From: an uncultured Paenibacillaceae bacterium
GTDB lineage: Bacteria; Bacillota; Bacilli; Paenibacillales; K13
Reading direction: 5' to 3'
Length of the DNA stretch: 42,719 nt
Assembly: GCA_913056365.1 (NCBI GenBank)
Contig: CAJXLT010000021.1
Span: 1-42,719, forward strand
Shown: piece by piece, positions 33,880-42,260 of the stretch
Layout of the letters: the number at the start of each line of letters is the position of its first letter
Position numbering within the stretch: position 1 is the stretch's first letter
Notes under the pieces: generated by a model
Databases searched by the model: none
Told to the model about the DNA's origin: nothing
Seen by the model: the letters and a program-made list of their open reading frames with translations, nothing else
Made by a program: the position numbers and the translations under genes

Positions 33880-34604
33880 CTGAAGTGCCTCCCTGCTTCT
33901 TCATCCATCATGACGACTAGGTTCGGATGAGTCTGAAGCAAGCTGGCTGGACATTCGGTCTTGATTTCTCCAGTTAGCGCACGATGCACGATGTCAGCCT
34001 TGTCCGATCCTTTGACAACAAGCAGAATCTTCTTGGCTTTCAGAATAGCCCCCACACCCATCGTAATGGCATGCGTTGGCACTCGCCCCGGATCATCGAA
34101 GAATCGCGCGTTGGCTTGACGTGTTTCATCCCGTAATGCAACAACATGCGTACTGCTAATCAACGAGTGATCCGGTTCATTAAAGCCGATGTGCCCATTA
34201 TGACCAAGTCCTAGCAACTGCAAGTCCAACTGACCAACAGCTTCGAGCCTCTCGTCGTAACGTCTACATTCAGCCTCCGGATCGCGGACTGAACCATCTG
34301 GAATATGAATATTCATCGGCTGTACATCAATATGGCGAAACAAATGCTCCTGCATATAACAGGCGTAACTTTGCGGGTCTTCGACTGAACACCCGACATA
34401 TTCATCGAGATTAAACGTCGTAACTTGTTGATAGCTGACCATGCCGTTCTGGTAGCTACGAATCATGGTGCGATAAATACCGACAGGTGTACCGCCGGTC
34501 GCCAAACCGATAACTGCATGCGGCTTCGTTCGCACCAGGTCAGTGATGACACCTGCAGCAGCCTCATTCAGCTCAGCTTCAGATGGAAATGTCAGCATAT
34601 TCAT
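33876..34604 (-). CDS. nagB: Glucosamine-6-phosphate deaminase
   Basis: 242 residues from the ATG at 34604. The frame extends to a TTG at 34625 that sits inside the GGAGG itself; the GGAGG is 14 bases from the ATG, so the start is not certain. Motifs are GLATGGTPVGIYR (phosphate loop), FNLDEYVG (catalytic Asp) and LGLGHNGHIGFNEP (catalytic His). It makes fructose-6-P and ammonia from glucosamine-6-P. It is coupled to nagA by a 4-base overlap and separated from the ROK gene by a terminator-like hairpin. Confidence 0.93.
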   Translation of the reverse strand: MNMLTFPSEAELNEAAAGVITDLVRTKPHAVIGLATGGTPVGIYRTMIRSYQNGMVSYQQVTTFNLDEYVGCSVEDPQSYACYMQEHLFRHIDVQPMNIHIPDGSVRDPEAECRRYDERLEAVGQLDLQLLGLGHNGHIGFNEPDHSLISSTHVVALRDETRQANARFFDDPGRVPTHAITMGVGAILKAKKILLVVKGSDKADIVHRALTGEIKTECPASLLQTHPNLVVMMDEEAGRHFR

Positions 34605-34644
34605 CGTAATTCGGATTACCTCCAATCAATCGCAGATTCACGCT

Positions 34645-34670
34645 AAAAAAAACGCCCCTCCCCTAGAGCG
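34645..34670 (-). terminator. Terminator-like element between the ROK kinase gene and nagB
   Basis: On the minus strand CGCTC pairs with GGGCG (five pairs, one wobble), loop of eight bases, then eight Ts. The short stem suggests partial termination, which would lower nagBA relative to upstream genes. No clear promoter for nagB is visible after it. Confidence 0.55.
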
Positions 34671-34691
34671 GCTACATACGCCCGATATCCG

Positions 34692-35579
34692 TCACAACTT
34701 CATAAGCGCCAACCGAGCAGCACCAAGCAACCCTGCTTTCGCAGGTGCGCGAGACCAGCAGATCGGCACGTTCACCTCAGCGCCTGCAAGCTTCTCCTGC
34801 AATAAAGGGTTCAATACATGATGCGCCATGCTTACGCCGCCGCCAATCACCATAAGCGGGGGGTCCAGCACGTTCTGCAAATTGCAAAGCGCCAACGACA
34901 AATCAGCGGCAAACGACCGAACAACCGGCTTCACCTGCGGGTCGCCCTGTTGATACGCGCGAAAGACCTGCTCCGCATTCTGATACGTTCCCCCCTCTAC
35001 CTGGTTCGCATTGCGCACCAGCGCGGAAGCCGATACATATTGCTCCAGACAGCCTCGCTTCCCGCAGTTGCAGGGGATGCCGTCCGGGTGCAGGATCATA
35101 TGCCCAATCTCTCCGCTGCTCCAATGATGCCCGTGCATAACTTCGCCTTGGTAAATAATCCCCGCGCCGATGCCCGTACCGATGCTGATAAAAACCATCG
35201 CATCCATCCGTTCATCCGCTTCAGTCTCCCACCATTCACCGAGCGCCGCAGCATTCACGTCATTGTCGACATAGACCGGCAGGCGGTACCGCTCTTCCAC
35301 CGCTTGTCTGATCGAGAAGCCGTTCCAGCCCGGCAAATTATTGGTGGCGTATACAACCTTCCCCGCTTCGACATCAACCCGCCCGGCCGTGGCAATGCCG
35401 ATTGCGGCAATGTCACGGGAAACAAGCTGATCGAGCAAGCTGAAGAATTGGTCCCGTACATGCCCGGCTCCCTGCGAAGCTTCCGTTGCCACCTGCCGCT
35501 CCAGCACAATGCGTCCGTGCAGGTCTGCAACAGCACCTTTCATGCCGGTTCCGCCGACATCGATACCCACTACCTTCAT
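34692..35579 (-). CDS. ROK-family sugar kinase (ManNAc kinase or glucokinase)
   Basis: 295 residues. The ATP-binding DVGGTGMKGAV opens the protein. The ROK signature is present: SGEIGHM (sugar-binding ExGH) and CNCGKRGCLEQYVS (zinc cysteines). VDNDVNAAALGEW contains the catalytic Asp. ROK members phosphorylate glucose, GlcNAc or ManNAc. With NanE in the operon, ManNAc kinase (NanK-like) or a GlcNAc/ManNAc kinase fits best, but substrate cannot be told from these motifs. ATG at 35579 with GAGGGG upstream. Confidence 0.88.
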   Translation of the reverse strand: MKVVGIDVGGTGMKGAVADLHGRIVLERQVATEASQGAGHVRDQFFSLLDQLVSRDIAAIGIATAGRVDVEAGKVVYATNNLPGWNGFSIRQAVEERYRLPVYVDNDVNAAALGEWWETEADERMDAMVFISIGTGIGAGIIYQGEVMHGHHWSSGEIGHMILHPDGIPCNCGKRGCLEQYVSASALVRNANQVEGGTYQNAEQVFRAYQQGDPQVKPVVRSFAADLSLALCNLQNVLDPPLMVIGGGVSMAHHVLNPLLQEKLAGAEVNVPICWSRAPAKAGLLGAARLALMKL

Positions 35580-35591
35580 GATGACCCCTCT

Positions 35592-36452
35592 TTAATAGAT
35601 CTTGTTCAAGACTGCTTTGGCCGTCTTCTCTCTGTAATACATCGCATGATCCTTCTGCTTCAGAAAGATGCCCATAAACAGCATGTCAATCACATGCAGC
35701 TGCGCGATCTTGGAAGCGAGTGATCCGCCCTGAAGGGGCGACTCCTTGCCCGAAGTCAGCAGCACGACATCCGCCAGCTTCGTAATGGGCGAGCGTGCAT
35801 AGTGCGTCAAGGCAATCGTGTACGCGCCGTTCTCCCTGGCCATCTTCAACGAATCAATTGTATCCTTCGTGCTGCCAGACACCGTAATCCCGATGGCGAC
35901 ATCCTTGTCGGACAGTGTGGCCGCGGCCATCGATTGAAAATGCGAATCCGCTATCGCGTCAACGGGAAAGCCGATCCGCATAAATTTGCTCTTCGCATCC
36001 AGCGCCGTAATGCCGGAAGTGCCAACACCGTAAAAATGCACCTTGTCTGCGTGCCAGACCGCGTTCACAGCCTTTTCCAGCGATGCGGGGTCCAGCAAGC
36101 TCATCGTTTCCTGAATCACATTAATGTTGTTGCGTGTGATCTTCTGCATCGTGACCTCTATAGCGTCGTTCTCACTAATTTCCCCGTCTATCTCGCTTAC
36201 CGGATTCATGCTTTCTTTTGCCACCGACAGTTTGAAATCTTGATACCCCTTGAACCCGAGTTTCCTGCAAAATCGCAGCACTGATGTCTCCCCGACATCT
36301 GCCTTTTCCGCAAGTTCAGTAATAGACAGATACATGAGATCTTCCGTCTTCTGCAGCACGAACTCCGCTACCTTCTTCTCTGCCTTCGTGAAAGAATTCA
36401 AGTAGGAATGTATCCTGGCCTGCAAATCGCTCGTTTCATTAACTGTGAACAT
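35592..36452 (-). CDS. RpiR-family regulator (HTH plus SIS domain)
   Basis: 286 residues. The N-terminal helix-turn-helix of RpiR type (SFTKAEKKVAEFVLQ, ITELAEKADVGETSVLRFCR) is followed by a SIS sugar-phosphate domain (about 120-270; YGVGTSGITALDAK, GITVSGSTKDT). In known operons such proteins sense GlcNAc-6-P, ManNAc-6-P or GlcN-6-P. ATG at 36452 with AGGAGG 11 bases upstream, four bases after nanE. It probably controls this operon. Candidate palindromes are in the gap before the binding-protein gene. Confidence 0.9.
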   Translation of the reverse strand: MFTVNETSDLQARIHSYLNSFTKAEKKVAEFVLQKTEDLMYLSITELAEKADVGETSVLRFCRKLGFKGYQDFKLSVAKESMNPVSEIDGEISENDAIEVTMQKITRNNINVIQETMSLLDPASLEKAVNAVWHADKVHFYGVGTSGITALDAKSKFMRIGFPVDAIADSHFQSMAAATLSDKDVAIGITVSGSTKDTIDSLKMARENGAYTIALTHYARSPITKLADVVLLTSGKESPLQGGSLASKIAQLHVIDMLFMGIFLKQKDHAMYYREKTAKAVLNKIY

Positions 36453-36455
36453 GTA

Positions 36456-37151
36456 TTAATCGTCCTCCTTTCGTATTTGATTCGCAAATCTTCGCGTTAA
36501 GATCTGCGGTCTAGTTATCGCAGAACCGACCACGACGGCATATGCGCCGCATGCGAGCGCTTCCGCCGCTTCCTCGGGTGAATAAATCTTCCCTTCAGCA
36601 ATGACCGGCTGCGCAATCGACGCGGACAGTTCCCGGATCAACTGGAAGTCAGGTCCCTCCAAGTCTCTACTGTAAGCGGTATAACCAGACAAAGTTGTGG
36701 AGATTAAATCAAAACCCATCTGCGCTGCGGCAACACCCTCTTCTTTCGTTGAAATATCTGCCATTGCCAGACAGCCGCTTTCAGAGCGAATATACGCGAG
36801 TAAGTTTTCCAATTTCTCATCGTTCGGTCGCCTTCTTCCGGTTGCATCGATCGCAATGATATCCACGCCCGCTTCGATCAATTCCTTCACTTCATGCAGT
36901 GTAGGCGTAATATAGACATCGCTATCCGGATATTCCCTCTTCACGATGCCAATCATCGGCAAACCGACCTTTTCCTTAATGGCTATAATATCATTCTTCC
37001 CGTTGGCCCGGATAGCCGCTGCCCCTCCCTGTTGAGCGGCAACCGCCATGCGGGACATCATATCCGAACCGTGCAGCGGTTCGTCCTCCAACGCCTGACA
37101 AGACACGATTAAATGACGATGTATGCTCTCCAGCAGTTTCTTTTTCTCCAT
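36456..37151 (-). CDS. nanE: N-acetylmannosamine-6-phosphate 2-epimerase
   Basis: 231 residues, a TIM-barrel enzyme interconverting ManNAc-6-P and GlcNAc-6-P. Diagnostic stretches are LIVSCQALEDEPLHG near the N-terminus, GAAAIRANGKNDI, PMIGIVKREYPDSDVYITPT (catalytic Lys region), IIAIDATGRRRP, and PVIAEGKIYSPEEA. ATG at 37151 with GAGGTG upstream. Its presence points to ManNAc as substrate or intermediate of the operon. Confidence 0.94.
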   Translation of the reverse strand: MEKKKLLESIHRHLIVSCQALEDEPLHGSDMMSRMAVAAQQGGAAAIRANGKNDIIAIKEKVGLPMIGIVKREYPDSDVYITPTLHEVKELIEAGVDIIAIDATGRRRPNDEKLENLLAYIRSESGCLAMADISTKEEGVAAAQMGFDLISTTLSGYTAYSRDLEGPDFQLIRELSASIAQPVIAEGKIYSPEEAAEALACGAYAVVVGSAITRPQILTRRFANQIRKEDD

Positions 37152-37183
37152 TTTAGCACCTCTATATAGAACTGTATATCTGT

Positions 37184-38017
37184 CTACTCTTTCACCGCAC
37201 CGGCTGTCAAGCCCCGGATAAAATGTTTTTGCATCAGCAAGAAGAATACAATCATAGGCACGAGCGCCATCACCGACGCCGCCATGATCAAAGCCCAGTC
37301 AATCGTCCGAATGGAGCGGAACAAGGCCATGCCCACCGGCAAGGTGCGCATCGTTTCACTGTTCGTGACCAGCAGCGGCCACAGCAGGTTGTTCCACGAA
37401 AAGTTGAATGAGAAAATCGCTAGCGTTGCCAGCGCACCCCGATGTATCGGCAACACAATCTTGACGAACGTATAGAACAAGCCTGCACCGTCAATTCTCG
37501 CTGCTTCCAGCAAGCTGTCTGGCGTCGACAGCATAAATTGCCGCATTAGAAATATGCCGAAGCCCGTTGTAATCTGTGGAATAATTAGCCCCTGATAGGA
37601 ATCTAGCCAGTCGAGCTGCGCTGTCAGCTTGAAAAGCGGAATCATGATGACATGAAACGGCACCATCAAGGTGGTCAGAAACAGGATAAACAAAATGTTG
37701 CGAAATGGAAACCGCAGTTTGGCAAAAGCAAATCCCGCCATGGAGCACATCAGAACCGTGATCAAAGTAACACATATGCTGACCACTATCGAATTGACAT
37801 AGTACATCTCGAATGGCACAGCCTCGAAGACACCGATGTAATTATCCATGCTGATATGATCCGGTATCCAATCAGGCGGAAAGGTAAAAATCTCACTTGG
37901 CTGTTTCAGCGAAGTCGATATCATCCATGCCAGAGGCGCTAGGTTAATGATTAGACCAAAAGATAATGCCGAATAAATAGCCAGCAGCCGGATCTGTCTG
38001 ATTTTCTTCAAACCCAT
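37184..38017 (-). CDS. CUT1 sugar ABC transporter permease (MalG-type)
   Basis: 277 residues with six membrane helices. The EAA loop lies at LLEAARIDGAGLFYTFVKIVLP, ending in the conserved P. The C-terminus FFLLMQKHFIRGLTAGAVKE is typical of MalG-like permeases. Start ATG at 38017, four bases after the other permease gene. No ATPase gene lies in the operon; CUT1 systems of Bacillota usually share one ATPase (MsmX/MsmK type) encoded elsewhere. Confidence 0.93.
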   Translation of the reverse strand: MGLKKIRQIRLLAIYSALSFGLIINLAPLAWMISTSLKQPSEIFTFPPDWIPDHISMDNYIGVFEAVPFEMYYVNSIVVSICVTLITVLMCSMAGFAFAKLRFPFRNILFILFLTTLMVPFHVIMIPLFKLTAQLDWLDSYQGLIIPQITTGFGIFLMRQFMLSTPDSLLEAARIDGAGLFYTFVKIVLPIHRGALATLAIFSFNFSWNNLLWPLLVTNSETMRTLPVGMALFRSIRTIDWALIMAASVMALVPMIVFFLLMQKHFIRGLTAGAVKE

Positions 38018-38021
38018 CTCC

Positions 38022-38894
38022 TCAACTCTCCTGCCCTTTATTGTAAAATAGCTTTAACTGGATAAAGGAAATGACCAACAGCATCAAGAAGAACAAATAG
38101 GAAAGTGCTGATGAGTACCCCAGCTTCAAAAACTTGAAGTTGCTGTATATCCAATAAACCAGCGTTTGGGTTGAATTCACAGGGCCGCCTTCAGTCATCA
38201 CGTAGATTTGATCAAACACCTGGAACGCACCAATCAAGCCGTAAATCGTTAGAAAAGCGAATGTATTCTTTAATCCCGGAACTGTTATATGCAAGAATGT
38301 CTGGAAGGAACCTGCCCCATCAATCCTTGCAGCTTCATACAACTGGTTCGGAATACTCTGCAACGCAGCAAGAAATATAATCATCGAGAAACCCATACCT
38401 TGCCAAATACTCGTTACAATAATCGAATATATGGCTATATTCTTGTCCGTCAACCAGCCTACTGCTCCCACATCGAACAGCTGCTGGATGAAGTAATTCA
38501 ACAGCCCTTTATCTGTATAGATCAAAGTCCAGATCAAAGCTACCACGACTAGCGGTGTAATAACTGGAATGAAATACGCAACCTTAAAGAAATTTTGCAA
38601 GCGCACGATCTTGTCAATCATCAATGCAAGCGACAGTGCGACAGAAATCCCGCCAAGCAAGCTTAAGATGGCAAACAGAATCGTATTAGAAAGCGCATGG
38701 TGAAAGACTTCATCATTGAAAATAATTTCCTTATAATTGTCCAGTCCGACAAATGACGGGGATTCAATCCCGTTCCAATCCGTAAAGCTCATCACAAATC
38801 CATACAGCATCGGATACAGGTAAAAGATCAGCAGATGCACGAATGGAATCAATACGAACAGATAAGCTTCCCAATGTTTTCTGATCACAGACAT
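38022..38894 (-). CDS. CUT1 sugar ABC transporter permease (MalF-type)
   Basis: About 290 residues. The opening WEAYLFVLIPFVHLLIFYLYPM and the EAA loop YEAARIDGAGSFQTFLHITVPGL are typical of MalF-like permeases. Six helices. ATG at 38894 with AAGGTG nine bases upstream is preferred over the GTG at 38906. A hairpin separates it from the binding-protein gene, which is common where the binding protein must be made in excess. Confidence 0.93.
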   Translation of the reverse strand: MSVIRKHWEAYLFVLIPFVHLLIFYLYPMLYGFVMSFTDWNGIESPSFVGLDNYKEIIFNDEVFHHALSNTILFAILSLLGGISVALSLALMIDKIVRLQNFFKVAYFIPVITPLVVVALIWTLIYTDKGLLNYFIQQLFDVGAVGWLTDKNIAIYSIIVTSIWQGMGFSMIIFLAALQSIPNQLYEAARIDGAGSFQTFLHITVPGLKNTFAFLTIYGLIGAFQVFDQIYVMTEGGPVNSTQTLVYWIYSNFKFLKLGYSSALSYLFFLMLLVISFIQLKLFYNKGQES

Positions 38895-38921
38895 ACTGCT
38901 CTTCACCTTTCTGATATAAAG

Positions 38922-38946
38922 GGCGGGTAAAGTGTATGTACCCGCC
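38922..38946 (-). terminator. Intercistronic hairpin after the binding-protein gene
   Basis: GGCGGGTA (38939-38946 on the minus strand) pairs perfectly with TACCCGCC (38922-38929) with a nine-base loop, followed by CTTTATAT. It may act as a partial terminator or protect the 3' end of the upstream message. Confidence 0.6.
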
Positions 38947-38972
38947 TTTCATCTATGGTCACTTCCTGGCGA

Positions 38973-40331
38973 TTATTGCAGTAAATTATTAATTTTCTCT
39001 GCAGCGTTGTCCAGCGCTTCCTGTGGCGTCTCCTCCTGCATCACAGACAGTGAAACCGCATCGCTAATAATCGTGCTGATTTCCTGCCATTCCCGAATTA
39101 CAGGAGTGGACACGCTGATTTCCACGGCTTCCTTGAAGTTGGTCATGGGTACCTCATTGCCGAAGAACGGATCCTCTGCCTGCAATTCAGGCTCTTCATG
39201 CGCATCCAGATTAGCCGGAGCCGCGCCGGAGGTTTTGTACAACTCCACCTGATTTTCCACAGTAGATAGGAATTCGATAAACTTCCACGCTTCTTCCTTG
39301 TGTTCGGAATCATGGAACACACTCAAGTACGTACCACCAAGATGAGTGCCCATCTGTTCATCGGCAAGCGGCTTGCCGATCCGCCACTTTCCTTCATGCT
39401 CCGGTATGCTGTCCTTGATCAACCCCATCACGTACGGACCGTCCTGGAACATGGCAATCGTGCCGTCCTTGAGACCAGAAATATAACTGCCGCGGTCAGG
39501 CGTCCAGTTGACTGCAATCTTATGCTTATTGACCAGATCTGCATAGAATTGCAGGGCTTCAACCGCTTCAGGACTGTTGATGACCGCTTTCGTATTGTCT
39601 TCATTCAACACCTTGCCGCCATTCGCATACAAAAACGGTTCAAAGTGATACCAATCCGGCAGCACTACAAACGCAAATTGGTCTGCCGATCCATCACCGT
39701 CAGTATCTTTCGTCAGCTTCTTCCCGTACTCGACCAGCTCTCCCCAATTAGTCGGCGGACCCTCTACATTCGCTTCCTCTAGCAAGTCCTGCCTGTAATA
39801 CAAGGCATAAGCATCGAAATCATAAGGAATGCCGTACAACTCATCGTCTACAGATGCACCTTCCAGCATCCCTTGACTGAACTGCTCTGCAATCGGCTTG
39901 CCATTCAGTTCATTGTTCGACAACTCATTCAAACCGGCGTATACGCCCAGTACTTGATACTGCGGCGCCCACAATAGTCCTGTCGTCGCTAAATCCGGGA
40001 GCTCTCCGCCGGATGCGCCAGCCGCCAGCTTGTCCCAATAGTTATCCCAAGGCTGCGCCTGGAATTCAATCTTGATGCCCGGATTTTGTTCCTCGAATTG
40101 TGGAATCAATGGCTTAATTGGCGTTGTCGCACCGTAGAAATCCCAGACGGTGAGAGTTACCTGTTCACCGCCACCGTTCCCGGCATCACCACTGTTCGCA
40201 TTGCCAGCGGAGGCATTGCCATTGTTGCCGGTTGCGTCCCCTGAAGAGTTCCCGCTGTTATTGGAGCACCCTGCCGCCAACACAGCAAATGCCAGTACTG
40301 CAATCAAAATCGTCATGAATGACTTTTTCAT
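38973..40331 (-). CDS. Sugar-binding lipoprotein of the ABC transporter
   Basis: About 452 residues from the ATG at 40331, with AGGGGG ten bases upstream. The lipobox is LAAGC with the lipid-anchored Cys at about residue 22. A Gly/Asn/Ser-rich linker of about 35 residues follows, then a family 1 solute-binding domain (VTLTVWDFYG, LPDLATTGLLWAPQY, YGIPYDFDAYALYYRQDLLEE). It should capture a mono- or oligosaccharide outside the membrane and pass it to the two permeases. Ligand cannot be read from sequence; context suggests an amino-sugar oligosaccharide. Confidence 0.92.
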   Translation of the reverse strand: MKKSFMTILIAVLAFAVLAAGCSNNSGNSSGDATGNNGNASAGNANSGDAGNGGGEQVTLTVWDFYGATTPIKPLIPQFEEQNPGIKIEFQAQPWDNYWDKLAAGASGGELPDLATTGLLWAPQYQVLGVYAGLNELSNNELNGKPIAEQFSQGMLEGASVDDELYGIPYDFDAYALYYRQDLLEEANVEGPPTNWGELVEYGKKLTKDTDGDGSADQFAFVVLPDWYHFEPFLYANGGKVLNEDNTKAVINSPEAVEALQFYADLVNKHKIAVNWTPDRGSYISGLKDGTIAMFQDGPYVMGLIKDSIPEHEGKWRIGKPLADEQMGTHLGGTYLSVFHDSEHKEEAWKFIEFLSTVENQVELYKTSGAAPANLDAHEEPELQAEDPFFGNEVPMTNFKEAVEISVSTPVIREWQEISTIISDAVSLSVMQEETPQEALDNAAEKINNLLQ

Positions 40332-40348
40332 GGTATACAATCCCCCTA

Positions 40349-40390
40349 AGTATAATGAAATGTTTCCTTGCTTCGCTGATCAAAGGATCA
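40349..40390 (-). promoter_or_regulatory. Possible promoter and operators before the binding-protein gene
   Basis: The 100-base AT-rich gap holds TATACT (minus strand, 40349-40354), a small palindrome GAAA-TG-TTTC (40357-40366) and a 5-bp repeat TGATC-AAAG-GATCA (40377-40390) where a -35 box would be. The -35 sequence itself is poor. Together they look like a regulated internal promoter, perhaps for the RpiR protein. Confidence 0.35.
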
Positions 40391-40442
40391 TTTGATTTTC
40401 AACTAGTGAAAGGCGGAATTATTCTTTATTATATTATTATAT

Positions 40443-41978
40443 TCATGAAGAATTCCTCCTTTTTAAGTCAAAAGACAATTCAAACATCCGGTTCCACGGC
40501 AGATCCAGATTGCTGATTTCTACCTGATCATATTCGGGCAAATACTGTCTTACGAATGCCTGCAGCTGTTGTCTGATCAGTTGTAGCACCGGCTCTTTCA
40601 CTGCCTCCAGTTCAAAGTAACTTCCGCCAAGCGCCTCCAGATGATGGGCGCAGATCTCTTCCCTTACAATCGTTTGATAGCCCCAGTCTTCAATGAAGCG
40701 ATACAGAAGGAAATGATGATCCACCTTCTTGTTTTGCTGCTTGTAATAAGCCACAATGACCGAATGGGCGATAACTGTGCCCAATGTATTCCCAGATGTA
40801 TTCCAGCCCGCATAAGCGGAAAGGGCCGGCAGCAAACCATTCGCACTCAGCAATTTCATCAGAACATGATCGCCCCCGTTACAAACAGCGACATCAGCCA
40901 ATGATACAGTCATGCCTTTGGACACATACTTCTCAATCGCGCTTGCCAACGCCTTGAAATTGATTTCCGAGAAATAAGATTTGTGTCTGTCCGCCAGGTC
41001 ATCGGAAGTTTCCGCCATCTGCTTCTCCCCAACTGCAGGAGAATGAATCATCAGTACAAAGTCGGAATGAACCGCATCATCGCCGAGATTTGCACCGGCA
41101 ATCAGCAACTGACTTTTTACACTTTCATGCAGGCTGCGATCCTCGTACTTCGGAATCACCGTCGGACCCAAAGTGGACGAATATTGCACCCACGCTTCCG
41201 GCCTGTACTGCTTCAATTCGCAGAAGGCTCTGGCAAACAACGTGCAGCCGACTTCATCCGCACCCGGATAGATGAAAACCTTGTGAAACAATTGCTTCTC
41301 ATCCACTTTCAGAAACAATGCCTTCTGCTCCATCGAAGTAAAGCCGTATTTGGCGTTATCGTCCTGCGGGAAAACCATGCATTCAATAATGCCTGCTTCA
41401 ACAAGCTCGAGACTAGTTCGGTTGACAAAAGCATTGACCTGACGCCGTTCCAGAAACGCATTCAGTATTTGCGGCGGGATGACTGTCTTGATTTCGGCCA
41501 ACTCGTCCACTTCTTCTTCCGTTAATCCGCTGCTTTCCCGCTTGTCCGTCAGCCAACCGTATTGGAATATTCGCTCCCCATATTGCGCGTAAAAATCCGG
41601 CTCCTCTTCACTGCTATTATAAGCAGGTGTGCGCATAATCAAATTGAAGGCAAAAATTCGGATTGCCGGATTGATTCGCTTGACTTCTCTGAGCGTCTCC
41701 AATCTCTCCGCACATTGCTCCCGCGATAACTGATGCAGACGAGAAGGCAAGATCCCGCCGTACACCAGCATATCGATGGACAAGATCAAGTGCGACGAAC
41801 GACCGCATTCGGCTGTCAACCACTGCTGCAGCTGTTTCGTATCGGCCGGTGACTTCTTCCTGCCCAGCATCGTATCCGGAGGAACCCGCAGGTTCACATC
41901 TGTCAGTTGTGCAAGCTGCTGCGGATATCGATAGTTACACGGTCTCTCGTCCAACGGTACGTACAGCATGTTTTCCAT
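40443..41978 (-). CDS. DUF4127 family protein
   Basis: 511 residues, no signal peptide or membrane helix, so cytoplasmic. It opens MENMLYVPLDERPCNYRYP, the hallmark of DUF4127. Further well-kept stretches are SIDMLVYGGILPSR (about 70-82), FPQDDNAKYGF, YPGADEVGCTLFAR, DVAVCNGGD, AGWNTSGNTLGT and LPWNRMFE. Several conserved Asp, Glu and Asn could form an active site; the family has no function that I can cite. It begins the amino-sugar operon (ATG 41978 with GGAG five bases upstream) about 100 bases before the binding-protein gene. A glycan-cleaving or sugar-processing role is suggested by the neighbours only. Confidence 0.86.
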   Translation of the reverse strand: MENMLYVPLDERPCNYRYPQQLAQLTDVNLRVPPDTMLGRKKSPADTKQLQQWLTAECGRSSHLILSIDMLVYGGILPSRLHQLSREQCAERLETLREVKRINPAIRIFAFNLIMRTPAYNSSEEEPDFYAQYGERIFQYGWLTDKRESSGLTEEEVDELAEIKTVIPPQILNAFLERRQVNAFVNRTSLELVEAGIIECMVFPQDDNAKYGFTSMEQKALFLKVDEKQLFHKVFIYPGADEVGCTLFARAFCELKQYRPEAWVQYSSTLGPTVIPKYEDRSLHESVKSQLLIAGANLGDDAVHSDFVLMIHSPAVGEKQMAETSDDLADRHKSYFSEINFKALASAIEKYVSKGMTVSLADVAVCNGGDHVLMKLLSANGLLPALSAYAGWNTSGNTLGTVIAHSVIVAYYKQQNKKVDHHFLLYRFIEDWGYQTIVREEICAHHLEALGGSYFELEAVKEPVLQLIRQQLQAFVRQYLPEYDQVEISNLDLPWNRMFELSFDLKRRNSS

Positions 41979-42080
41979 CCTACTCCACTCCCTGCCGTTC
42001 TAATCAAACTTGTATCACGCGACTGACTTCTTTAATCGGTACCAATTGAAACTTTCACTTCATAGATCAATGACCGGCCT

Positions 42081-42260
42081 TCAATGTGAATACTTTGAGT
42101 TTTCTTCACATGATGCGCCACAATCATCAGTATTCATACCTCTGACTATGGTGATGAATTGATTCATGATATTTGCCTGACGTGTGTCACATTCCGATGA
42201 ATTCGCTTTCAATACACCTGTTTTCTCTGTATCAGCTCCTCCATTATGTTCTGAACCCAT
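42081..42260 (-). CDS. Possible 59-codon cysteine-containing small protein
   Basis: An ATG at 42258-42260 opens a 59-codon frame (begins MGSEHNGGADTEKTG, ends ASCEENSKYSH) with three cysteines in its second half and at residue 24. The frame stays open about 22 codons further upstream without a start codon and with protein-like content (FTNSTPTVKISTKP), so this could also be the tail of a broken gene. There is no good ribosome site before the ATG. A 7-bp repeat (ATGTGAA / TTCACAT, 42084-42111) lies at its 3' end. It points towards the DUF4127 gene 100 bases downstream. No family recognised. Confidence 0.35.
   Translation of the reverse strand: MGSEHNGGADTEKTGVLKANSSECDTRQANIMNQFITIVRGMNTDDCGASCEENSKYSH
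42198..42212 (-). promoter_or_regulatory. cre-like catabolite-response sequence
   Basis: TTGAAAGCGAATTCA on the minus strand fits the CcpA consensus WTGNAANCGNWNNCW at every defined position. It lies about 220 bases upstream of the DUF4127 gene, the head of the sugar operon, which is a sensible place for glucose repression. It falls inside the possible small ORF at 42081-42260. A second palindrome ATGAAT-TG-ATTCAT lies at 42154-42167. Confidence 0.45.

Noticed and set aside
34818-35723. Long plus-strand open frame (301 codons) opposite the ROK kinase gene
   Set aside because: It is a shadow of a well-supported gene; the translation is rich in His, Arg and Leu with no recognisable domain and no ribosome site.
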